The notes beneath the pieces were generated by a model. The model was not told where the DNA came from. It saw only the letters and a list, made by a program, of their open reading frames with translations, and did not search any database. 6,282 bases of DNA from Thermodesulfobacteriota bacterium (lineage in GTDB: Bacteria; Desulfobacterota; Dissulfuribacteria; Dissulfuribacterales; UBA3076). Each line of letters begins with the position of its first letter. Within the stretch, counting starts at the first letter, position 1. A program made the position numbers and the translations under genes. Below, piece by piece: positions 1 to 6,229 of the stretch. The stretch lies in NCBI GenBank assembly GCA_003645605.1, contig QNAY01000082.1:1-6282 (forward strand). The letters are read 5' to 3'.

Positions 1-1
1 G

Positions 2-148
2 AACAAGCTGGTTTATTTTGAAGAAACGCAAGACGTAACTGCTGCTATTGCCAGAGAAAAAGAAATAAAGAAATGGCGAAGAGAGAAGAAGAATCAATTG
101 GTGAACCGGATGAACCCAAACTGTAAAGACCTGAGTTCTGGATGGTAA
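2..148 (+). CDS. GIY-YIG nuclease-like protein, C-terminal part (5' end outside window)
   Basis: This is the final 48 codons of a reading frame that enters from before the window and stops at TAA 146-148. The visible peptide starts NKLVYFEETQDVTAAIAREK, continues with EIKKW, and ends in NPNCKDLSSGW. This tail (KLVYYE-like strand, acidic/basic AREKEIKKW helix, terminal NP-x-x-x-DLS-x-x-W) is what I recognise from the small (about 90-100 residue) stand-alone GIY-YIG domain proteins of bacteria, often annotated as UvrC-like or 'GIY-YIG nuclease family protein'. The GIY and YIG strands that define the family lie upstream and cannot be seen, so catalytic competence cannot be judged. The biological role of these small proteins is not settled. 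A palindromic repeat begins at the last base of the stop codon. The gene looks separate from the downstream glycan operon, about 250 bp away. Confidence 0.85.
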   Translation, partial: NKLVYFEETQDVTAAIAREKEIKKWRREKKNQLVNRMNPNCKDLSSGW

Positions 149-175
149 AGATTTCTCCCTTTGGTCGAAATGACA
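148..175. repeat. Palindromic short repeat, copy 1 (next to GIY-YIG gene)
   Basis: This 28-nt unit recurs at 6178-6205 (inverted, 26 of 28 identical) and 6230-6257 (same orientation, 26 of 28 identical). Read on the minus strand it begins TGTCATTTCGA and ends GAGAAATCTT. It can fold as ATTTC / GAAAT (5 bp), a tandem GA-GA mismatch, a 2-bp CC/GG stem and an AAA loop. It starts on the last base of the GIY-YIG stop codon. No coding function is visible. The unit resembles REP-type small dispersed repeats of environmental Gram-negative genomes, but I cannot assign a named family. Confidence 0.8.
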
Positions 176-194
176 TGGCAGCGCGAATCATGAC

Positions 195-378
195 ACATTA
201 GCGTGAACGGTTACAGCTAATGTAACCGTTCACGGGTTCAAAGGTTCAGAGTTCAAGGGTTAAGATATTCGGGGTTTACCGAAAATTTGAGCGGTTGATT
301 CGTGAATTTTGAATGGAGAAAACGTGAGAATAGAAAAACAACCTTGAACCCTGAACCCGTAAACGGTTACAAGCTAAT
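195..378. repeat. Intergenic element bounded by inverted repeats (MITE-like)
   Basis: The segment 222-240 is found again as reverse complement at 352-370 (18 of 19 matching). Next to each copy are degenerate GGTTCA units spaced 7-8 nt (235-240, 243-248, 250-255; on the other strand within 342-357). The left end carries the perfect 202-234 hairpin, and the right end repeats the outer AACGGTTAC...GCTAAT motif. The inner 264-340 is AT-rich and non-coding, with a 5-bp TTCGG/CCGAA hairpin at 268-283. No transposase is present. The element ends about 5 nt before the ribosome binding site at 383, so it occupies nearly all of the upstream region of the glycan operon. Whether it is mobile is an inference; no target-site duplication could be identified. 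Confidence 0.55.
202..234. repeat. Perfect 14-bp inverted repeat (hairpin)
   Basis: The arm CGTGAACGGTTACA (202-215) is followed by a 5-nt loop (GCTAA) and its exact complement TGTAACCGTTCACG (221-234). No U-rich run follows, so it does not look like a standard intrinsic terminator for the GIY-YIG gene, although a stem this strong could pause transcription or protect a 3' end. The right arm is repeated in inverted orientation at 352-370, showing that the hairpin belongs to a larger dispersed repeat. Confidence 0.85.
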
Positions 379-382
379 ATCC

Positions 383-388
383 GGAGAG
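383..388 (+). promoter_or_regulatory. Ribosome binding site that fixes the start at 397
   Basis: GGAGAG at 383-388 stands 8 nt before ATG 397, a normal Shine-Dalgarno distance, but only 2 nt before the in-frame TTG at 391. The ATG is therefore the better start. The encoded protein then begins directly with MNILVTGGAGFIG, as SDR-family sugar enzymes normally do. Confidence 0.8.
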
Positions 389-396
389 ATTTGCGC

Positions 397-1362
397 ATGA
401 ATATTTTAGTGACGGGCGGAGCCGGTTTTATCGGGTCTCATCTATGTGATTACCTTATTTCTAAAGGAAAATATGTCTCAGTTATAGATGATCTTTCCAC
501 CGGTTTCTTTGAAAATATAGTTCACCTGCAGGGTGATTCGAAGTTTCAATATATAAACGACACTATCCTGAACAAAGATAGGATGGATAGCCTTATCCGG
601 CAATGTGATGCAGTAGTTCATCTTGCTGCTGCCGTAGGTGTCAAATATGTCATAGAGAATCCGCTTTCCTCTATCGAAACCAATATCTGCGGGACGGAAA
701 TTGCGCTTAAGCTGGCTAATAAATATAAGAAAAAAATACTCATAGCATCAACGTCGGAAGTCTATGGGAAACATATGCACGCCCCTCTTAAAGAGGATGA
801 CAATTTAATTTATGGTCCTCCCAGTACCATGCGGTGGAGCTATGCAGCTTCAAAACTTGTAGATGAATTTACCGCGCTTGCATATCATCGTACCAAAAAG
901 CTTAACGTGGGGATATTCCGTTGTTTTAATACCATAGGTCCCAGGCAGACAGGTCTTTACGGGATGGTAGTGCCCAGATTTATTCAGCAGGCGCTGAGGG
1001 ATGAGCCTATAACAGTTTTTGGTGACGGCCGGCAGACCCGCACGTTCACTTATGTCGGGGATGTAGTTGAGTCCATATGCTGGCTTATGGAGTGCGAAGA
1101 GGCGATCGGTGAAGTAGTAAATATTGGGGGCACAGAGGAAATCTCTATATCAGAGCTTGCCGAGCGCATTAAGTCTCTTGTTGTGAGTAAGTCTGAAATA
1201 GTCTATATTCCTTATGAACAGGCCTATGGCAAAGACTTTGAAGACATGATGCGCAGGGTTCCTTCATCTGAAAAGCTGAACAGCTTAATAGGTTTTGTTC
1301 CACAAACGCCTCTTGATACGATTCTTGAAAGCACCATAGAATATTTTCGTTCCATGATTTAG
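397..1362 (+). CDS. NAD-dependent nucleotide-sugar enzyme of the extended SDR family (UDP-glucuronate decarboxylase-like)
   Basis: This 321-residue soluble protein starts at ATG 397 (ribosome binding site GGAGAG); the frame can be extended to TTG 391 without support. Residues 7-13 (GGAGFIG) are the dinucleotide-binding glycine motif, followed by the acidic DD at 31-32 expected for NAD. HLAAAVGVKYVIENP (75-89), STSEVYG (118-124) and YAASK (149-153) give the catalytic Ser/Tyr/Lys set. FNTIGPRQ and the TRTFTYVGDV stretch complete the substrate-side motifs. The Ser-Glu in SEVYG matches UDP-glucuronate decarboxylases (UXS and the ArnA C-terminal domain) better than 4,6-dehydratases (usually DEVYG) or typical 4-epimerases, but family members carry mixed annotations, so the exact substrate stays open. 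Length is normal. It is the first gene of a three-gene operon and probably supplies a UDP-sugar for a surface glycan, fitting the phosphosugar transferase that follows 1 bp later. Codons look more A/T-ending than in the third gene. Confidence 0.9.
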   Translation: MNILVTGGAGFIGSHLCDYLISKGKYVSVIDDLSTGFFENIVHLQGDSKFQYINDTILNKDRMDSLIRQCDAVVHLAAAVGVKYVIENPLSSIETNICGTEIALKLANKYKKKILIASTSEVYGKHMHAPLKEDDNLIYGPPSTMRWSYAASKLVDEFTALAYHRTKKLNVGIFRCFNTIGPRQTGLYGMVVPRFIQQALRDEPITVFGDGRQTRTFTYVGDVVESICWLMECEEAIGEVVNIGGTEEISISELAERIKSLVVSKSEIVYIPYEQAYGKDFEDMMRRVPSSEKLNSLIGFVPQTPLDTILESTIEYFRSMI

Positions 1363-1363
1363 T

Positions 1364-3274
1364 ATGTCGATTACCCTCCTTGATGCAGGCCTTTTTTTTC
1401 TCTACTCCTTTGGACTAAGTGCTTTCCTGACTCCATGCGTGATCTGGCTCTCGAGACGCATTGGCTTTATGGCTCAGCCCAGGGAGGATCGGTGGCATAG
1501 GCGTCCAACGGCCCTTCTGGGAGGCATTGCGTTATTCTTGTCATTTATGCTTCCCAATTTGTTTCTCAGGGAAATCTCATCTCCCATGCTTGTCCTGACT
1601 CTGGGAGCAAGTGCTATGTTCTTGTTGGGGATAATTGATGATGTTAACGACCTGTCGCCTCAAAGTAAATTTATAGGGCAATTAATCATCTCTGCTCTGA
1701 TTGTGGCTGGGGGGGTAAGGATACAAGGACTAGAGCATCCTGCTGTATCCATAATTTTAACGCTTTTTTGGTTAGTAGGTATCACTAATGCGATCAATAT
1801 TTTAGATAACATGGATGGTCTGGCGGCTGGCATTTCGTTTATAGCTGCCTGTTCACTTTGGGTATATAGCCAACTTGGAGGTCCGATTCTATTAGGTCTG
1901 CCGGCTATACTCCTCGCGGGGGCTACTGCCGGATTCTGGATATATAACTTTAATCCCGCAAAAATATTTATGGGAGATTGCGGGAGTCTCTTTCTGGGCT
2001 TTCTCCTGGCCGGTCTGACCGTAACAGGTACTTGGACGTCAGGGCTACCTGCGGCAGCCGGGGGTTATACCGGAGTTACCAGCCTGGTGCTGGTGCTGGT
2101 GGTCCCTGTGGCTGTCCTGCTTATACCACTCTTTGACACTGCCCTTGTATCCTTTACTAGGGTCCAGACCGGACGACCTATTTCCAGGGGAGGGCGTGAT
2201 CATACCTCGCATCGCATGGTTTTGCTGGGATATTCAGAAAAAAGGACTGTGTTAACACTTATGGCATGGGCGGGAAGCATATCAGCCTTAGCCTTATACC
2301 TGTCATACCAAAGCGCTCAGGGACTCCTGGTTATGCTGAGTGTGATAGCAGTGATTTCCTTGTTTTTCGGAACATTCCTTACACACTTGAACGGCACTGT
2401 TTATAATAGCAAGGCAGGGGATTCAGATACTGTGTTTCGACGCTCCTCACTTTTATCCCGAATACTTAACAAAAAGCAAATTCTTCAGGCAGTGGTGGAT
2501 ACTGTGCTTATAAGCATCGCCTATCTGACTTCTTATCTTCTTCGATACGACGGTGTTATTAGTTTGTGGAATCAACAGCTTATAGAAAAATCTCTTACTT
2601 TGATTATCCCTGTCAAGCTGTGTTGCTTTTGGATCTTTGGGCTGTATAGAGGTCAATGGCGGTATGTGAGTATTGGAGATATGTGGCGGATTTTTAAGGC
2701 AGTTATGGTCAGCTCCCTAATTATTGTCGGATTGCTTTTATATATTTACCGCTTCGAAGGTTATTCCAGAGTTCTTTTCCTGAACGATGCCATATTGACT
2801 TTGATAATGATAGGTGGGGTCCGTTTACTTATGCGTCTCTTTAAGGAATATTTCAGTCTGCAGGCCGAGCGCAGCAATTCAATACCTATTCTAATAGTGG
2901 GAGCAGGGGATGGCGGAGATCTGTTTCTGAGGGAACTTAGGCATAATTCAAATCATGACTATCTGCCGGTAGGTTTTATTGATGACGATCCTGCGAAAAA
3001 GGGTCAGATAATTCATGGCATTAAAGTTTTTGGAGACAGGGAAGACATACCTGATATTGTTAAAAGACATGGAATCAAGAGAGCCTTTGTGTCTATTATG
3101 TCCGCGACAGACAGCCAGGTTGAAGGAATTTTTGATATCTGTAAAAAGGGTGGTGTGAAGTGTGATAAAGTGCGACCGCTTTTGCCAATAGTGAAATCCG
3201 GAGAAAAAGAACCAGCCTGTTCAAAAAAAGATAAGGTTATACCCTTCAGGCCCAGAATGAGGAAAAGAAAATGA
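1364..3274 (+). CDS. WecA/MraY-type undecaprenyl-phosphate phosphosugar transferase fused to FlaA1/CapD-like N-terminal half
   Basis: This 636-residue integral membrane protein has two parts. Residues 1-345 are a polytopic GT4-type polyprenyl-phosphate phosphosugar transferase. The active-site set is DDVND (92-96), NAINILDNMDG (142-152), MGDCGS (203-208), FDTA (257-260) and RDHTSH (278-283). This family moves a UDP-sugar phosphate (commonly GlcNAc-1-P) to undecaprenyl phosphate at the cytoplasmic membrane face, starting O-antigen, capsule or exopolysaccharide. Residues 370-490 add about four membrane segments with the FlaA1/CapD-type pattern RYDG (394-397), GLYRGQWRYVS (426-436) and a loop ending RVLFLND (469-475). 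A Rossmann-like domain follows from 507, with VGAGDGG (512-518) and GFIDDDP (537-543). The protein then ends in a basic tail (PRMRKRK). The SDR catalytic domain that completes FlaA1/PglF dehydratases (another 250-300 residues) is absent, and the tail runs straight into the next gene, so this does not look like a simple frameshift. No clear ribosome binding site precedes ATG 1364; with a 1-bp gap to the upstream stop, translational coupling is likely. Confidence 0.9.
   Translation: MSITLLDAGLFFLYSFGLSAFLTPCVIWLSRRIGFMAQPREDRWHRRPTALLGGIALFLSFMLPNLFLREISSPMLVLTLGASAMFLLGIIDDVNDLSPQSKFIGQLIISALIVAGGVRIQGLEHPAVSIILTLFWLVGITNAINILDNMDGLAAGISFIAACSLWVYSQLGGPILLGLPAILLAGATAGFWIYNFNPAKIFMGDCGSLFLGFLLAGLTVTGTWTSGLPAAAGGYTGVTSLVLVLVVPVAVLLIPLFDTALVSFTRVQTGRPISRGGRDHTSHRMVLLGYSEKRTVLTLMAWAGSISALALYLSYQSAQGLLVMLSVIAVISLFFGTFLTHLNGTVYNSKAGDSDTVFRRSSLLSRILNKKQILQAVVDTVLISIAYLTSYLLRYDGVISLWNQQLIEKSLTLIIPVKLCCFWIFGLYRGQWRYVSIGDMWRIFKAVMVSSLIIVGLLLYIYRFEGYSRVLFLNDAILTLIMIGGVRLLMRLFKEYFSLQAERSNSIPILIVGAGDGGDLFLRELRHNSNHDYLPVGFIDDDPAKKGQIIHGIKVFGDREDIPDIVKRHGIKRAFVSIMSATDSQVEGIFDICKKGGVKCDKVRPLLPIVKSGEKEPACSKKDKVIPFRPRMRKRK
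3259..3274 (+). promoter_or_regulatory. Ribosome binding site and ATGA start-stop overlap
   Basis: GAGG (3259-3262) lies 8 nt before ATG 3271. The start overlaps the stop of the membrane protein gene in an ATGA (3271-3274), the classic arrangement for coupled translation. It supports this start for the aminopeptidase and places it in the same transcript as the glycan genes. Confidence 0.75.
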
Positions 3275-4704
3275 ACGAAAAACGTCTTTCTAAAACCGAA
3301 TGGAAACGCCTTGAAAAGGATCTATGCCGTAGCCGAAGACCTGTTTGGTCTCAGATTACAGCTAAAGACCGAAAAGAGACCCTTGTGTATTCAAACAAGT
3401 ATAAGGATTTTATAAGTAAGGCAAAGACCGAACGGGAGTCTGTTAACATCATTGCAAACAAGGCGCAGGAGAGAGGTTTTGTGCCGTTTGAACAGGCCGG
3501 GCCCGGTTCCAATCGGATATTGTGGACCTTTAGAGGGAAGGCCGCCGCTTTGGCCGTAACAGGTAAAGCACCCGTCGGTGATGGGGTCAGGATCATTGCT
3601 TCACACATAGACGCACCACGTTTGGACCTGAAACAGAATCCCCTCTATGAAGATCTGGAGATGGCCTTTTTAAAGACTCATTATTACGGAGGAATCAAGA
3701 AGTTTCACTGGGTAGCCCGTCCTCTGGCTATCCACGGTCTGGCACTGAAAGAAGACGGGAGCGCGATTTCTATTGAGTTTGGTGAGGATCCTCATGATCC
3801 TGTGCTTACGATAAATGACCTTTTGCCACATCTTGCCCGTAAGGTGCAGGGTGAGAAAAAGATTTCAGAGGCCATACCGGCAGAGAAACTTAATGTGTTG
3901 ATAGGGGGTTTTCCTCTTTTAGGCCCTGAAGACCTGCAAGATGGCGTAAGATTACGTATTCTAAGGATACTGAACGAAAAATACGGCCTGGTGGAAGAGG
4001 ATCTAATAAGTGCGGAGCTGGAAATTGTCCCGGCAGGTACCTCAAGGGATGTGGGCCTGGACCGGGCCTTTGTAGGTGGCTATGGGCAGGATGATAGATC
4101 CTGTGCATTTGCCTCTCTTTACTCCATCCTTGAACTTGAGGAACCTCAAGTTACCTCAGTCGCCCTGTTCCTTGATAAGGAGGAGATAGGTAGTGACGGA
4201 AATACAGGGGCCAAATCCAGTTTTTTTGAGGTGGTGTTGTATGATCTCCTGCGGCATGGAGGGCTTCAAATCGAGGCGGATAGCCTCGTACGAATGCTTA
4301 TAGCGTCCAAGGCCATTTCAGCGGATGTTACAGCAGGGATAGACCCTGATTATAAAGAAGTCCATGAAGAACGTAATGATGCGCTGATCGGACATGGGGT
4401 TTGCCTGACGAAATATACCGGCTCAGGGGGAAAATACTCAGCAAATGATGCTCATGCTGAATATGTCAACTGGTTGAGGCACGCCTGGAACGATGCCAAA
4501 GTAGTCTGGCAGGCCGGAGAGTTGGGAAAGGTGGACGAAGGCGGAGGCGGTACTGTGGCCAAGTATCTTGCCCAGCGCGGCCTGGATATTGTCGACGCGG
4601 GACCTCCTCTGCTCAATATGCACTCGCCCTTTGAGGTTGCACATAAGACTGACCTGTTTATGACCTACAGGGCTTTTGATGCTTTTTATAAGACAAGGGA
4701 ATAA
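3271..4704 (+). CDS. M18-family metallo-aminopeptidase (probable aminopeptidase 1)
   Basis: This 477-residue cytoplasmic protein has no signal peptide or membrane segments. It matches the M18 family (yeast Ape1, aspartyl aminopeptidase, bacterial ApeA/ApeB), dinuclear-zinc enzymes that remove N-terminal residues from peptides. Expected ligands are all present: H112 in ASHIDAPRLDLK, the bridging D274 in GYGQDDRSCAF, the catalytic pair E304-E305 in LDKEEIGSDG, D352 in ISADVTAGIDPD, and H451 in NMHSPFEVAHKTD. Residue roles are assigned by family knowledge. The SHIDAPRLDLK, YYGG and KYTGSGGKYSANDAHAE signatures and the length fit the bacterial aminopeptidase 1 type better than the roughly 430-residue aspartyl aminopeptidase type, but the preferred substrate cannot be read from sequence. 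It overlaps the upstream gene by 4 bp and is probably co-transcribed with it. The stop is TAA 4702-4704. The gene looks intact. Its link to glycan synthesis is unexplained and may be only genomic. Confidence 0.93.
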   Translation: MNEKRLSKTEWKRLEKDLCRSRRPVWSQITAKDRKETLVYSNKYKDFISKAKTERESVNIIANKAQERGFVPFEQAGPGSNRILWTFRGKAAALAVTGKAPVGDGVRIIASHIDAPRLDLKQNPLYEDLEMAFLKTHYYGGIKKFHWVARPLAIHGLALKEDGSAISIEFGEDPHDPVLTINDLLPHLARKVQGEKKISEAIPAEKLNVLIGGFPLLGPEDLQDGVRLRILRILNEKYGLVEEDLISAELEIVPAGTSRDVGLDRAFVGGYGQDDRSCAFASLYSILELEEPQVTSVALFLDKEEIGSDGNTGAKSSFFEVVLYDLLRHGGLQIEADSLVRMLIASKAISADVTAGIDPDYKEVHEERNDALIGHGVCLTKYTGSGGKYSANDAHAEYVNWLRHAWNDAKVVWQAGELGKVDEGGGGTVAKYLAQRGLDIVDAGPPLLNMHSPFEVAHKTDLFMTYRAFDAFYKTRE

Positions 4705-4827
4705 TCTGGTGATTTAGTGATTGCATGAAAGTCATTGATCCTTCTTTTAGGGCACTGGTTCAGTTTGTTGGATAGTTTTTTATTCATATTTATCTTGAAA
4801 AGCTAAACGCTAATCGCTTAACTTACC
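4705..4827. other. Convergent intergenic gap, no clear terminator
   Basis: The aminopeptidase gene (+) and the Spm fusion gene (-) end facing each other across this 123-bp A/T-rich gap. There is a T6 run at 4776-4781, but only a 4-bp ACTG/CAGT stem stands some 10 nt before it. On the minus strand a weak 5-bp stem with one G-T pair (TAAGC/GTTTA) precedes CTTTT. Neither is a convincing intrinsic terminator, and no open reading frame or RNA gene is visible. Confidence 0.6.
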
Positions 4828-6183
4828 TTAGAACATCATGTGACACATAACGAGCGCCATTATAATTCCTGTCATATCTGCAAGCAGGGCGGCCGCTACT
4901 GCATGTCGGGTCCGAACTACGCCAACAGCACCGAAATATACTGCCAGGACGTAGAAAGTGGTTTCTGTGGAACCCTGCATTGTGGAGACTAAAAAGGATG
5001 AGAAACTGTCCGGGGCACGGCTCACCACCTCACTCATGATTCCAAACGCCCCGGAGCCTGAAAGGGGCCTCATAAAGGCCATAGGAAGGGCATCCGTCGG
5101 CATTCCGATCATTGATGTAAACGGTTGGAATGCCGATACCATCAGGTCAAAAGCGCCTGAGGCCCGAAACATGCCGATGGCAACCAGGATCATTACAAGA
5201 AAAGGGATAATCTTTACTGCCACCTGAAACCCTTCTTTCGCGCCTGCGGTAGCAGCTTCATATACTTTGACGCCCCGAAAATAACCAAACAAAAGAAGGC
5301 TGCACATAATTACAGGTACCAACCAGTAGGAAATAATCTCTCTGCTCAAATCTTGCCAAGCAGTGCCGGTAATTAGACGAAACGCGGCTCCACCAGCAAA
5401 GGCAAGGACGATCAGTATGACCGCCCACCTGCCGACCCATCCGGGTGGGTAAAGTTCTTCATCGACTTCTTCTCCATTGTAGATAGTGGCAAAATCCTGT
5501 TCCGTATCCTCAGGGTCTTTGCTCACTGTCTCTACGGGTGTTTTGTGATTACTAAAGCGAACAAAGGTCTTTGAAGCGATAATGGCTATTGTGGTAGAGC
5601 AAATTGTTGCAATAAGTGAAGGAATAAGAATGGAAGCGGGTTCTGCAGCACCGGCAGCTGCCCGCACGCCAATTACGCCCAGAGGAAGGATCGTAACGCT
5701 CGACGTATTGATCGCCAGAAATAGACACATCGCATTAGTGGCCTCTCCCTTGTTCGGATTCAGCCGGTCGAGTTCCATCATCGCCTTGATTCCCATTGGT
5801 GTGGCGGCATTGCCAAGTCCCAGGGCGTTGGCGGCCATATTCATAATCATGGCCGACATGGCCGGATGCTCGGCAGGCACATCTGGAAACAGACGGTGCA
5901 TGACAGGACGGATGGCGCGGGCAATAAGACGCATCAAGCCCCCGGCTTCAGCGACTTTCATAAGACCAAGCCACAGTGCCATAATCCCGATCAAGCCGAT
6001 CGCCAGATTGACGGAACTCTTTGCAGATTCGAATGAAGCATCAACCAGTTGCTTCATTCTGCCGTTGTAAGAGGCGACAACAGTAGCCAAGAGTATCATA
6101 AAAAGCCAAATCAGATTAATTGCCGCCGGACGCTTTTGCATTGGCTTAATTAGTGCCTGAACGGAAACCCCTCTTTTTGTCAT
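4828..6183 (-). CDS. Fused SpmA-SpmB family membrane protein (Gate / nucleoside-recognition domains)
   Basis: This polytopic membrane protein of up to 451 residues joins the two proteins that are separate SpmA and SpmB in Bacillus. The SpmA-like half covers about residues 22-205: WLGLMKVAEAGGL, a PAMSAMIMNMAANALGLGNA stretch from about 107, TPMGIKAMMELDRLNP and NTSSVTILPLGVIGVR. An acidic hydrophilic linker (about 210-245) follows. The SpmB-like half covers about 250-451: GAKEGFQVAVKIIPFLV, FMRPLSGSGAFGIMSEVV and STMQGSTETTFYVLAVYFG. In sporulating Firmicutes these proteins act in spore-core dehydration. In Gram-negative bacteria the fusion is known but its function is not; a transporter-like role is suspected from the Gate domain. 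The start is uncertain. ATG 6183 gives the coordinates here but lies inside a repeat and has no clear Shine-Dalgarno; ATG 6141 (Met15, just before the first membrane segment INLIWLFMILL) is an equally good or better candidate but also lacks one. Transcription must come from beyond the repeat pair at 6178-6257 or from within it. Confidence 0.9.
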   Translation of the reverse strand: MTKRGVSVQALIKPMQKRPAAINLIWLFMILLATVVASYNGRMKQLVDASFESAKSSVNLAIGLIGIMALWLGLMKVAEAGGLMRLIARAIRPVMHRLFPDVPAEHPAMSAMIMNMAANALGLGNAATPMGIKAMMELDRLNPNKGEATNAMCLFLAINTSSVTILPLGVIGVRAAAGAAEPASILIPSLIATICSTTIAIIASKTFVRFSNHKTPVETVSKDPEDTEQDFATIYNGEEVDEELYPPGWVGRWAVILIVLAFAGGAAFRLITGTAWQDLSREIISYWLVPVIMCSLLLFGYFRGVKVYEAATAGAKEGFQVAVKIIPFLVMILVAIGMFRASGAFDLMVSAFQPFTSMIGMPTDALPMAFMRPLSGSGAFGIMSEVVSRAPDSFSSFLVSTMQGSTETTFYVLAVYFGAVGVVRTRHAVAAALLADMTGIIMALVMCHMMF

Positions 6184-6205
6184 TTCGACCGTAGGGAGAA
6201 ATCTT
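6178..6205. repeat. Palindromic short repeat, copy 2
   Basis: This copy is inverted relative to copy 1, with 26 of 28 positions identical; both differences fall in the 3-nt loop (GTA instead of AAA), so the CC/GG stem is kept. It overlaps the first two codons of the longest Spm-fusion frame, so the ATG at 6183-6181 is part of the repeat. Confidence 0.8.
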
Positions 6206-6229
6206 TAATGCCTGTATTTTCAGTACGAT

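Noticed and set aside
287..314. Possible sigma-70 promoter TTGAGC - 16 nt - TTGAAT upstream of the operon
   Set aside because: Both hexamers are poor matches and the stretch is A/T-rich repeat DNA where such matches arise by chance.
391..396. TTG start for the SDR gene
   Set aside because: It is only 2 nt from the ribosome binding site GGAGAG, while ATG 397 has normal spacing and gives the usual N-terminus.
2453..2656. Minus-strand open frame inside the WecA-FlaA1 fusion gene
   Set aside because: It is opposite conserved FlaA1-type membrane segments, with no motif of its own.
3351..3608. Minus-strand open frame of 85 codons inside the aminopeptidase gene
   Set aside because: It is antisense to conserved M18 sequence including the SHIDAPR metal site; no independent evidence.
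4776..4824. Intrinsic terminators in the convergent gap
   Set aside because: Stems are only 4-5 bp, A/T-rich or separated from the T runs, so they were not called.
4958..5227. Plus-strand open frame of 89 codons within the Spm fusion gene
   Set aside because: It is fully overlapped by the conserved SpmB-like half on the other strand and has no family resemblance.
5582..6070. Plus-strand open frame of 162 codons opposite the Spm fusion gene
   Set aside because: It is antisense to a well-conserved coding region, has no ribosome binding site or recognisable motif, and its composition is what the complementary strand of a membrane protein gene gives.
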